From Planctomycetota bacterium (lineage in GTDB: Bacteria > Planctomycetota > UBA1135 > GCA-002686595): DNA of 5,003 nt. Numbering within the stretch: the stretch's first letter is position 1; every line of letters starts with the position of its first letter. Shown piece by piece: positions 1 to 5,003 of the stretch. The DNA lies in contig JAQBVH010000320.1 in NCBI GenBank assembly GCA_027623615.1, positions 1 through 5,003 on the forward strand, given 5' to 3'. Under the pieces are notes generated by a model. The model was not told where the DNA came from. It made no database searches and saw only the letters and a program-made list of their open reading frames with translations. A program made the position numbers and the translations under genes.

Positions 1-120
1 GTGCACCCACGTATCCTGCTCGACGTCCGCCGCGCGGTCCTCGGCGCGGGTGAGCTGCCGTGCCAGGCGCCGCACGCGGCTGGCGTGAACGAGCAGGGTC
101 TCGGGATCGTGGGAACGCAT
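1..120 (-). CDS. RNA polymerase sigma factor, ECF/sigma-70 family, N-terminal fragment
   Basis: The minus strand from an ATG at 118-120 is open to the window edge, giving 40 residues with no stop. The protein begins MRSHDPETLLVHASRVRRLA and continues through QLTRAEDRAADVEQDTWVH. This fits sigma region 2 of ECF factors: a helix ending in an Arg/Leu-rich stretch, then an acidic A-D-V-x-Q-D/E-T-W motif (here ADVEQDTW, residues 31-38), where region 2.2 normally contacts core polymerase. Regions 2.4 and 4, which would read promoter DNA, lie outside the window, so the target promoters and subgroup cannot be told. I see no clear Shine-Dalgarno sequence ahead of the ATG; the start was chosen because the residues after it already look like the usual short N-terminus of the family. 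It is on the same strand as the upstream operon but about 250 bp from it, so it is probably a separate transcription unit. The assignment rests on this one short motif. Confidence 0.7.
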   Translation of the reverse strand, partial: MRSHDPETLLVHASRVRRLARQLTRAEDRAADVEQDTWVH

Positions 121-272
121 GTCGTGTAGGGGGCCGCCAAGCTGCCCCGCGTTGCGTCCTACCCGGAGAACCCATGCTGGTCGCCCCTCCAGTGCAAAAG
201 AGCGCCCCGAAGCGGCTGCCCTGGTCCCGGCTGGGTCCCCGCGATACCGAGCACACCAAGTGGTTCTCGAAC

Positions 273-297
273 GTAGGCGGCCCCAACGGGGTCGCCT
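273..297. repeat. 25-bp hairpin repeat, copy 1
   Basis: This 25-mer differs from the copy at 349-373 by a single base (A instead of G at 285, in the loop). Positions 275-284 and 288-297 form a 10-bp stem with one G-T wobble (G280 with T292) around a three-base loop at 285-287. The change between copies falls in the loop, so the stem is conserved. The surrounding stretch 121-371 otherwise shows no gene I would support: its plus-strand open frames are Arg/Pro-rich and look like GC-driven noise. No T-tract follows on either strand, so a standard intrinsic terminator is not clearly shown. Confidence 0.65.
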
Positions 298-348
298 GAA
301 GCGTGCGCCACAGGTGCTCTCTCCGGCAGGCACGCCCCCGAAGGAGGC

Positions 349-373
349 GTAGGCGGCCCCGACGGGGTCGCCT
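349..373 (-). terminator. 25-bp hairpin repeat, copy 2, at the operon end; possible terminator
   Basis: Positions 351-360 pair with 364-373 (10 bp, one G-T wobble) around the loop GAC at 361-363. Read on the minus strand, the stem begins within the TAG stop codon of the aminotransferase gene (372-374), a typical place for a transcription end or an mRNA 3'-end stabiliser. A T-tract is lacking after the stem, which argues against a textbook rho-independent terminator. An imperfect hairpin (333-339 with 343-349, one mismatch) lies directly downstream. Terminator function is inferred from position and structure; the repeat itself is seen directly. Confidence 0.45.
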
Positions 374-1274
374 AATCGACCAGGCGTACGCCCTCGGTTG
401 AGGTGCGGCCCTTGTAGAGCGCCGTCAAGCGGAGGGTCATGGGGCCGACCTCGCCGCCGCCGATCGGCCTTCCGTCGATCATGTTGACCGCGGCCAGCTC
501 TCCCATGGTGCCGGTGCAGAACACCTCGTCGGCGCGGTAGAGCTCGGCCTGGCTGACGTCGCGCACCTCGAGCGGGATGTCGTTGTCCTGGCAGAGCTCG
601 ATCACGGTCGCGCGCGTCACGCCCTCAGGGCAGGCGATCGCGCGGCTGGTCATCACCGTGCCGCCGTCGACCGCGAACACGTTGGTCGCGTTCGTCTCCG
701 CCACGAAGCCGCGCACGTCGAGCATCAGCGCGTCGTCCGCGCCGGCGGCGTTGGCCTCGACCTTGGCCAGGATCGACTGCAGCAAGTTGTTGTGGTGGAT
801 CTTGGGGTCCAGGCAGTCGGGCGGGAAGCGGCGCAGAGAGCTCGTCGCCAGGGTAAGGCCACCCTTGTCATATACAGGCGGCTTGTGCTCGGCCAGGACG
901 ATCAGGGTCGGACCCTTCTGGTTGAGGCGCGGGTCCATGCCCGAGGTGATCTTCTCGCCACGCGACAAGGTCAGGCGGATGTGGACCCCGTCGCGCATGT
1001 CGTTGGCTGCGAGGGTGGCCTGGATGGCGGCCTTGATGACCTCTGGGCTGGGAATCTCCGCGAAGGCCATGGCCAGCGCCGAGTGCCGTAGTCGCGCGAG
1101 GTGCTCGTCCAGCTTGAACACGCGACCGTCGTAGACGCGCAGCCCCTCCCAGCAGCCATCACCGCCCTGCACGAGCGAGTCGAACACACTGACCTTGGCC
1201 TCGTCCCTGTGCAGGAGCTGGCCATCGATCCAGACCTTGAGGTCCGCGTTTTTGGGATTGAACGACTGCTTCAT
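372..1274 (-). CDS. Class IV PLP-dependent aminotransferase, branched-chain/D-amino-acid aminotransferase-like
   Basis: This 300-residue protein has the usual length of fold-type IV aminotransferases (IlvE, D-amino-acid transaminase, aminodeoxychorismate lyase). It would transfer an amino group between an amino acid and a 2-oxo acid in the cytoplasm. Visible landmarks are AKVSVFDSLVQGGD near residue 26, EHLARLRHSA near 57, the likely PLP lysine K158 in DPKIHHNNLL, ETNATNVF at 193-200 (its Glu should contact the pyridine nitrogen), GVTRAT at 218-223 and a GTMGEL motif near the C-terminus. The open frame continues upstream to 1415, but that extension is Arg/Pro-rich and overlaps the previous gene. 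I chose the ATG at 1272-1274, which overlaps the preceding TGA as ATGA and starts the recognisable family sequence. No Shine-Dalgarno sequence is evident, suggesting translational coupling. Substrate is not fixed by these motifs. The closest relatives I recall are the C-terminal halves of plant branched-chain-aminotransferase-like proteins, so a role in ordinary Leu/Ile/Val synthesis should not be assumed. Confidence 0.9.
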   Translation of the reverse strand: MKQSFNPKNADLKVWIDGQLLHRDEAKVSVFDSLVQGGDGCWEGLRVYDGRVFKLDEHLARLRHSALAMAFAEIPSPEVIKAAIQATLAANDMRDGVHIRLTLSRGEKITSGMDPRLNQKGPTLIVLAEHKPPVYDKGGLTLATSSLRRFPPDCLDPKIHHNNLLQSILAKVEANAAGADDALMLDVRGFVAETNATNVFAVDGGTVMTSRAIACPEGVTRATVIELCQDNDIPLEVRDVSQAELYRADEVFCTGTMGELAAVNMIDGRPIGGGEVGPMTLRLTALYKGRTSTEGVRLVD

Positions 1275-2008
1275 CGGACGGTCAGGCGGTGGGGATGGAG
1301 GCGCTCGTAGAGGGCGACGCATTCGGACTCGAGGGAGGCAAAGCGCGCGGGTACGCGCACCTCCTTGGGTCGGTAAGGCTGGAAGCCGGTCGAGGAGAGG
1401 GCGTTGCCGTACCACTCCGCGGCCCAGCAGCCGTCCGTGTCGCGCAGGCCGGGCTCCCAGCTGAGCATCCCCTCGTCGAAGCTGACCCCGACTCGCTCAC
1501 ACAGGGCGGCTAGCATGCCGCGGGGATCCTCGAGCAGGTCCTTGGAGTCGACGACGATTGGCAGGCGCCCGGTGCGCGTGCGCTCGGCCTCGAACAGCTC
1601 GACCTGTTGCGGGTAGCCCGTGTCCTCGATGCGCGGCTCGGGCAGGATCTCGAGCAGGGAGGTCAGCATCTGCCGTGGATCACGGATCAGGAAAGCATTG
1701 GTCAACTGCTGCAGCCAGCCGCGCTCGATCTCGGGGATCAGGTGGTGGGCCATGTGCTTCTGATAGAAGAGCGTGCGCCCCTCGGGCAGCGGCCCGGTCA
1801 ACCAATCGACGACCTTGCGCCAGTCGTTCTCGTGGGTGGCCACGATCTGGTCGGCGACCGGATGGTCGAGGCCGGTCACCTTGAGATAATGGGCGTAGAG
1901 CGGCTCGTCGCAGACGAGGCTCTCGACGCGGCTGTCGAAGGCGCGCATCAGGGCCGTGGACACGTTGCGCGGTCCCGACCACATGGCGAGGCGAAGCGGT
2001 TCGGTCAT
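1271..2008 (-). CDS. Sulfotransferase-like protein
   Basis: The product has 245 residues. Near the N-terminus, WSGPRNVSTALMRAF (residues 10-24) is the P-loop-like 5'-phosphosulfate-binding motif, followed by DEPLYAHYLKVTG (34-46), a signature of one compact sulfotransferase-like family. FLIRDPRQMLTSLLEI (106-121) supplies the Arg109...Ser117 pair expected to bind the 3'-phosphate of PAPS. A conserved-looking SWEPG sits further on, in a Trp-rich C-terminal part (WAAEWYGNAL). No signal peptide or membrane segment is seen, so it is likely cytoplasmic. The ATG at 2006-2008 overlaps the TGA of the dehydratase gene, and its own TGA overlaps the ATG of the aminotransferase gene; the longer open frame reaching 2521 merely runs antisense-frame through the dehydratase. 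Sulfotransfer from PAPS is the family expectation, but the acceptor is unknown and activity in this subgroup is, as far as I recall, not established. The plant branched-chain-aminotransferase-like proteins carry a domain of this kind fused in front of the aminotransferase. Confidence 0.85.
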   Translation of the reverse strand: MTEPLRLAMWSGPRNVSTALMRAFDSRVESLVCDEPLYAHYLKVTGLDHPVADQIVATHENDWRKVVDWLTGPLPEGRTLFYQKHMAHHLIPEIERGWLQQLTNAFLIRDPRQMLTSLLEILPEPRIEDTGYPQQVELFEAERTRTGRLPIVVDSKDLLEDPRGMLAALCERVGVSFDEGMLSWEPGLRDTDGCWAAEWYGNALSSTGFQPYRPKEVRVPARFASLESECVALYERLHPHRLTVR

Positions 2009-3111
2009 AGCTTCAGGTCGAGGAAGGGGTCCCCGAGCTCGTCCACCCGCGGGCTGATGCCCAGGCCGGGGGCGGAGCTGGCGACCATGTGCCCGTCCTC
2101 GCGACGGGGGGCGCCATCGGCGAAGTCGCGGGTGACATAGCTGTTGAAGTCGGTGGCGGTGAAGCGGAACTCCTCGGGGGTAGAGTGAGCCAGGTGGCTG
2201 ATCGCGGCGGTGATCACGTCGCCGCCCCAGGAGTCTTCGATGGTCATCCCGATACCCAGTTCGACACACAGGTCGCGGGCTGCCCGCGCGCGCGTGAGGC
2301 CTCCGAACTTCGAGATCTTGATGTTCGCCACGTCCATGGCGAGGTCGGCGTACCCGCGCAGGATCGGCGTCAGCCCGTCGATGCACTCGTCCATCACGAA
2401 GGGATGGTCCGTACGGCGGCGGATCGAGAGGCACTGCTCGTAGGTCTCGCAGGGCTGCTCGATGTAGACGTCGATGTCTCGCACGGCGCGCACCACGCGC
2501 GCGGCCTCGTGCATCAACCATCCGGTGTTCGCGTCGGCGATCAACTTGTCGGAGGGCTCGAGCACGGCGCGGGTGGCGCGGATGCGTTCGATATCCTCCT
2601 CGGGGTCGCCACCGACCTTGAGCTGGAAGCGCCGGTAGCCCTCGTCGCGGTACGCAGCGACGCTCTCGGCCATCCTCTGGGGCGCCTCCTGAGAGATGGC
2701 GCGATACAGCTGGATGCGCGCACCGTACCGGCCGCCGAGGAGGTCACAGCAGGGCAGACCTGCGACGTGACCCAGGAGGTCCCAGCAGGCCATGTCGATG
2801 GCCGACTTCGCGTAGGGGTGTCCCTTGAGCAGCGCGTCCATGCGTCGGTTCAGGCGCATCAACTCGGTAGGCTCGGCGCCGAGCAGGTCCGGCGCCAGCT
2901 CGGTGATTCCAGCGCGGGCGCCAGCGGCGTAGGAGGGCAGGTAGGCCGGGCCCAGCGGGCACACCTCGCCCCATCCGACAACCCCGCCGCTGCCCTCCAC
3001 CCGGACCAGGGTGCTGTCGAAGACGAGCACCGACTTGCCGCCGGACCATTTGTAGCTGCCCTCGTGGAGCGGCAGATCGAGCTGCCAGGCGGTGATGCGT
3101 GTGATCTTCAA
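2005..3111 (-). CDS. Enolase-superfamily dehydratase, probable cis-3-hydroxy-L-proline dehydratase
   Basis: This 368-residue protein matches the mandelate racemase/muconate lactonizing enzyme subgroup in length and layout: an N-terminal capping domain with a conserved GEVCPLGPAYLPSY loop (about 48-61), then a TIM-like barrel. Metal ligands are visible as D193 (DANTGW), E218 (EQPCETY) and D241 (DECIDG). The acid/base lysines are K165 (FQLKVGGDP) and K265 (NIKISKFGG). The first Lys of the usual KxK motif is Gln163. These features, the YRAISQE segment and the C-terminal TDFNSYVTRD and SSAPGLG motifs resemble the characterised cis-3-hydroxy-L-proline dehydratase of Labrenzia, as I remember it. 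That enzyme yields delta-1-pyrroline-2-carboxylate. Translation starts at TTG (3109-3111), supported by GGAGAAG on the minus strand at 3117-3123 with 8 bases between GGAG and the start; no ATG or GTG lies just upstream. First gene of the operon, overlapping the next by 4 bases. Another hydroxy-acid or hydroxy-amino-acid substrate remains possible. Confidence 0.85.
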   Translation of the reverse strand: MKITRITAWQLDLPLHEGSYKWSGGKSVLVFDSTLVRVEGSGGVVGWGEVCPLGPAYLPSYAAGARAGITELAPDLLGAEPTELMRLNRRMDALLKGHPYAKSAIDMACWDLLGHVAGLPCCDLLGGRYGARIQLYRAISQEAPQRMAESVAAYRDEGYRRFQLKVGGDPEEDIERIRATRAVLEPSDKLIADANTGWLMHEAARVVRAVRDIDVYIEQPCETYEQCLSIRRRTDHPFVMDECIDGLTPILRGYADLAMDVANIKISKFGGLTRARAARDLCVELGIGMTIEDSWGGDVITAAISHLAHSTPEEFRFTATDFNSYVTRDFADGAPRREDGHMVASSAPGLGISPRVDELGDPFLDLKL

Positions 3112-3265
3112 GGAGGCTTCTCCGGCTGGGGGGCGCGACAGGCTATCACTGACACCCCGCGTGGGAAGTGCGGATGGGGCCTTGTTGCCCGGAGGGCATG
3201 CAACGCGTCTTGCTCCGGGGGGGGCCAGCCTGGGATGCGGGCGGTCGTCACGTCACAATGATGGC
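3112..3265. promoter_or_regulatory. Divergent intergenic region with candidate operator
   Basis: This stretch separates the minus-strand operon from the plus-strand reductase gene and must hold the promoters of both. I find no confident -35/-10 pair. Two symmetric elements stand out. GCCC-GGA-GGGC at 3187-3197 is a short palindrome flanked by TTG/CAA (near 3182 and 3200). CCCGGAG at 3188-3194 also pairs with CTCCGGG at 3213-3219, so the two structures exclude each other. Either could be an operator for a regulator that is not encoded in the window. GTCAC occurs twice in tandem at 3247-3256, just before the reductase start. Function is inferred from location only. Confidence 0.35.
3117..3123 (-). 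promoter_or_regulatory. Ribosome binding site for the TTG-started dehydratase gene
   Basis: The minus strand reads GGAGAAG here, with 8 bases between GGAG and the TTG start at 3109-3111. It decides the start: the frame stays open upstream for at least 16 codons but offers no ATG, GTG or other TTG in that stretch. It is the only clear Shine-Dalgarno sequence in the window; the two downstream operon genes lack one and rely on ATGA overlaps. Confidence 0.65.
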
Positions 3266-3274
3266 GTGGACCTG

Positions 3275-4246
3275 ATGCTCCTGACCGAGGCGGTCATCCG
3301 CGAAGCCCTCCCGATGCCCGCCGCGATCGATGCGGCCGAGCGCGCGTTCGTGGCGATTGCGGACGGTGCGCTCCTCGCCCCGCAGAGGACCGTCCTGTCC
3401 ATCGGCGACGATCCGGGCGGAACGACGTTGGTGATGCCCGCCCACCTCCCAGGGACGGGGTTGGCAACGAAGGTGGTCTCCCTGTTCCCGGGCAACGCGT
3501 CGGTGGGACTGCCGACGATCCATGGCCTCGTTCTCTGCCTGGACGAGGACACCGGCGTCCCGACCGCCCTGCTCGACGGGACCTTCCTGACCGCGTGGCG
3601 CACGGGCGCTGCGACCGGCGCGGCGACGAGACACCTGGCGCGAGCCGAGGCGAAGGTCGGCCTCCTGCTCGGCGCCGGCGCGCAAGCGGCCACACAGGTC
3701 CTGGCCCTGGATGCGGCGCGGGAGCTGGAGGTGATTCGGATCTGGTCACGGGACTCCCAGCGCGCGCGCTCGCTGGCGGACGCGGCTTCGCCATCGGTTC
3801 GGTGCCGCCTCGAGGTGGTCGAGGAGATCGAAGCGGCCCTCGACGGGGCGGAGGTGGTCGCGTCGGCGACCTCTGCGCTCGCACCCTTCTTCCCCGCCGG
3901 CGCGCTCGCCCCAGGGGCTCACCTCACTTCGGTCGGTAGCTTCACGCCCCAGATGCGCGAGATCGATCCGGTCCTGGCCAGTCGAGCGCGTGTGTTCGTG
4001 GATGACCGCGTTGCGGCCCTCGAGGAGGCCGGCGAGCTGTTGACCGCGATCGAACTGGGGCACACCCGCGCTGAGGATTGGACCTTGCTCGGCGATGTGA
4101 TCGCCGGTCGCAGCGCCGGACGCGAGTGGGCCGAGGAGGTCACGTGGTTCAAGTCCGTCGGGCACGCAGCCCAGGACGTGACCGCCGCCGCGGCGGTGCT
4201 GCAGGTGGCGCGGAAACTCGGCCTCGGCTCGACGGTCCAGCTCTAG
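3275..4246 (+). CDS. Ornithine cyclodeaminase/mu-crystallin family reductase, possibly delta-1-pyrroline-2-carboxylate reductase
   Basis: The 323-residue product has the standard length of the family. LATKVVSLFPGN places the substrate-binding Lys66. The strongly conserved stretch LLDGTFLTAWRTGAATGAA (100-118) contains R109. GAGAQA (133-138) opens the Rossmann NAD(P)-binding fold, and IWSRD follows at the end of its second strand. A VGSFTPQMREID segment matches the family's later active-site loop. Members include ornithine cyclodeaminase, alanine dehydrogenase and imine (pyrroline/piperideine-2-carboxylate) reductases, and sequence motifs alone do not separate them. Head-to-head placement with a cis-3-hydroxyproline dehydratase-like gene favours reduction of delta-1-pyrroline-2-carboxylate to L-proline. 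The start is uncertain: ATG at 3275 gives MLLTEAV, which fits relatives; an in-frame GTG at 3266 adds three residues. Neither has a clear Shine-Dalgarno sequence. An in-frame ATG at 3092 is rejected because it lies inside the dehydratase gene on the other strand. Confidence 0.85.
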   Translation: MLLTEAVIREALPMPAAIDAAERAFVAIADGALLAPQRTVLSIGDDPGGTTLVMPAHLPGTGLATKVVSLFPGNASVGLPTIHGLVLCLDEDTGVPTALLDGTFLTAWRTGAATGAATRHLARAEAKVGLLLGAGAQAATQVLALDAARELEVIRIWSRDSQRARSLADAASPSVRCRLEVVEEIEAALDGAEVVASATSALAPFFPAGALAPGAHLTSVGSFTPQMREIDPVLASRARVFVDDRVAALEEAGELLTAIELGHTRAEDWTLLGDVIAGRSAGREWAEEVTWFKSVGHAAQDVTAAAAVLQVARKLGLGSTVQL

Positions 4247-4259
4247 GGCCGAGTCACCA

Positions 4260-4946
4260 TCACACCCCGAGCCGACCTGCCCTGCAACGCCTCGGCTCGT
4301 TCGAGAGGAAGTCGATCCGGACGCCGCCCGTGAAGTTGTTCCTCTGGCCAACGTCCCGATGCCAGGTCGTGAAGAACCAGCTCTCTCCGGTGACCATGTC
4401 CTGGACCGGACCAGGCCTGTCGCCGAGGTCGAGCTGCAGGCTGAACCCGCCAGCGGCGCCTGAGCTCTGGCCGTCGCCGTTGTAGCGACCCACGCTGCCG
4501 TGGAGGCAGAAGTTGCCCTGGGAGCCGGCTGGGTTCGCGGTGAAGCCCTGGGTCTGGGAGACCAGGCAGTACCGGAGCTGGTGCGGCGGCAAGGTGGTCG
4601 CCTGCAGGGTGACGTCGTTGAGGATGGCGAAGTCGGAGCCGGTCGCGTGGATCAGGCCGGGCTGACCCTTCGAGTTGTCGACCGCGGGGTTGCAGTCGGG
4701 GCTGCCAGTGGTGTCGATCGGGTCGAACTCCAGGTTGATGCATACGTTGCTCTGGTTGCAACGGCCGAGGATCAGGTCCTGATCTCCATCGTTGTCGAGG
4801 TCAAGTGACGCGACGTCGTGGGTGCCGCGCTGGTCGAGCGCCGTGAGGCCCAGGGCGCCGCTGAACCCCTGGCCGGACTCCTCCAGGATGGTGACGATTC
4901 CACCGACGGTTCCGCCGCGGTTGTGGAACAGGTGCAGCCGTCGCTC
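4260..4946 (-). pseudogene. C-terminal fragment of a secreted FG-GAP/VCBS repeat protein, lacking its start
   Basis: The minus frame is open for 228 codons to a TGA at 4260-4262, but has no ATG, GTG or TTG before the TTG at 4590-4592 and is preceded by an in-frame TGA (4947-4949). From its upstream end, HLFHNRGG at residues 5-12 resembles the end of one FG-GAP repeat. Residues 44-61 (DVASLDLDNDGDQDLILG) contain a full DxDxDGxxD calcium-binding loop of the next repeat. A Cys-containing linker (RCNQSNVC, SPDCNP) follows. The last 110 residues form a beta-rich domain with NGDGQSSGAAGGFSLQLDL (156-174), GESWFFTTWHRDV (187-199) and NFTGGVRIDF (204-213). Such proteins are normally exported and much longer, with several repeats forming a beta-propeller. 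The fragment therefore lost its 5' part by insertion, rearrangement, a frameshift or an assembly join near 4947. The third codon positions remain G/C-rich, so any damage looks recent. It is convergent with the reductase gene and probably unrelated to it. Confidence 0.7.
4268..4299. terminator. Inverted repeat between convergent genes, possible bidirectional terminator
   Basis: CGAGCCGA at 4268-4275 is a perfect inverted match to TCGGCTCG at 4292-4299, leaving a 16-base loop. It lies 22 bases after the reductase stop and covers the last codons of the convergent FG-GAP fragment. There is no T-tract. The right arm belongs to an 11-bp word (GCCTCGGCTCG, 4289-4299) also present at 4221-4231 near the end of the reductase gene, so an alternative pairing exists. 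In DNA this GC-rich an 8-bp stem can arise by chance. Confidence 0.3.
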
Positions 4947-5003
4947 TCAGGCCGCCAAGCGTAGTTCCTCGCCAGGGAAACGTGCGGTGGATCGAACGCG
5001 GGC
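4947..5003 (-). other. Sequence upstream of the FG-GAP fragment; possible end of another gene
   Basis: On the minus strand, the same frame as the FG-GAP fragment runs from the window edge for 18 codons and ends in RFPGEELRLAA followed by the TGA at 4947-4949. This could be the C-terminus of a different gene, such as a mobile-element protein joined to the FG-GAP gene, but I do not recognise it. The next frame over is also open across this stretch and has a more GC-rich third position, which would instead suit a frameshift within one gene. Too short to decide. Confidence 0.2.

Noticed and set aside
262..272. GGTTCTCGAAC, resembling a tRNA T-arm
   Set aside because: The loop spacing does not match GGTTCGAATCC, and no acceptor, D or anticodon stems could be built around it.
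60..352. Two short overlapping plus-strand open frames (60-299 and 119-352)
   Set aside because: Arg/Pro-rich translations without motifs or ribosome binding sites; the first is partly antisense to the sigma-factor start.
1275..1415. N-terminal extension of the aminotransferase frame
   Set aside because: The 47 extra residues are Arg/Pro-rich, overlap the sulfotransferase gene, and the ATGA junction gives a better start at 1274.
2009..2521. N-terminal extension of the sulfotransferase-like frame
   Set aside because: It overlaps the dehydratase gene out of frame, is Arg-rich, and family similarity begins only at the ATG at 2006-2008.
2089..3261. Long plus-strand open frame (390 codons) opposite the dehydratase gene
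   Set aside because: It is the antisense shadow of a strongly recognisable enzyme in GC-rich DNA; its translation is rich in Gly, Ala, Val and Asp with no family motif.
3092..3274. Upstream ATG start for the reductase gene
   Set aside because: It would begin inside the dehydratase gene on the opposite strand and add 61 residues unlike the family's N-terminus.
3294..3884. Several minus-strand open frames opposite the reductase gene (145-196 codons)
   Set aside because: Compositionally biased shadows (Arg/Pro/Ser-rich) of a well-supported gene on the plus strand.

Overview
The window is GC-rich (roughly two thirds G+C by eye) and gene-dense, with bacterial features: ATGA stop/start overlaps, a TTG start behind a Shine-Dalgarno sequence, and strong G/C preference at third codon positions. 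The taxon is uncertain. The FG-GAP fragment at the right end carries a C-terminal domain (NGDGQSSGAAG, then GESWFF...WHRDV...NFTGGV) that I associate with secreted proteins of high-GC Planctomycetota and similar phyla. The sigma-factor fragment at the left end suits the same group. Planctomycetota is therefore a guess from family habit, not a demonstration.

Layout, left to right. Positions 1-120 (minus) hold the first 40 codons of an ECF-type sigma factor that runs off the window. Positions 121-371 hold no convincing gene, but contain two copies of a 25-bp hairpin repeat; the second abuts the stop codon of the next gene and may end the operon. Positions 372-3111 (minus) are a tight three-gene operon, transcribed right to left: an enolase-superfamily dehydratase resembling cis-3-hydroxy-L-proline dehydratase, a sulfotransferase-like protein, and a class IV (branched-chain/D-amino-acid-like) aminotransferase. 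Each junction is a 4-base ATGA overlap. A divergent intergenic region of about 160 bp separates this operon from a plus-strand ornithine cyclodeaminase/mu-crystallin family reductase (3275-4246). Convergent with that gene is the C-terminal part of a secreted FG-GAP repeat protein (4260-4946, minus). It has no start codon and is cut off by an in-frame stop at 4947-4949.

How the genes may work together. The dehydratase would turn cis-3-hydroxy-L-proline into delta-1-pyrroline-2-carboxylate, and the divergent reductase is of the family that reduces that imine to L-proline, so the pair could form a short hydroxyproline salvage route. The unusual part is the coupling of the dehydratase to a sulfotransferase-like protein and an aminotransferase. 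Those two, in this order, correspond to the two halves of single fused plant proteins annotated as branched-chain-amino-acid aminotransferase-like. The bacterial operon thus looks like the unfused form of a plant protein of unclear function and offers a metabolic context for it.
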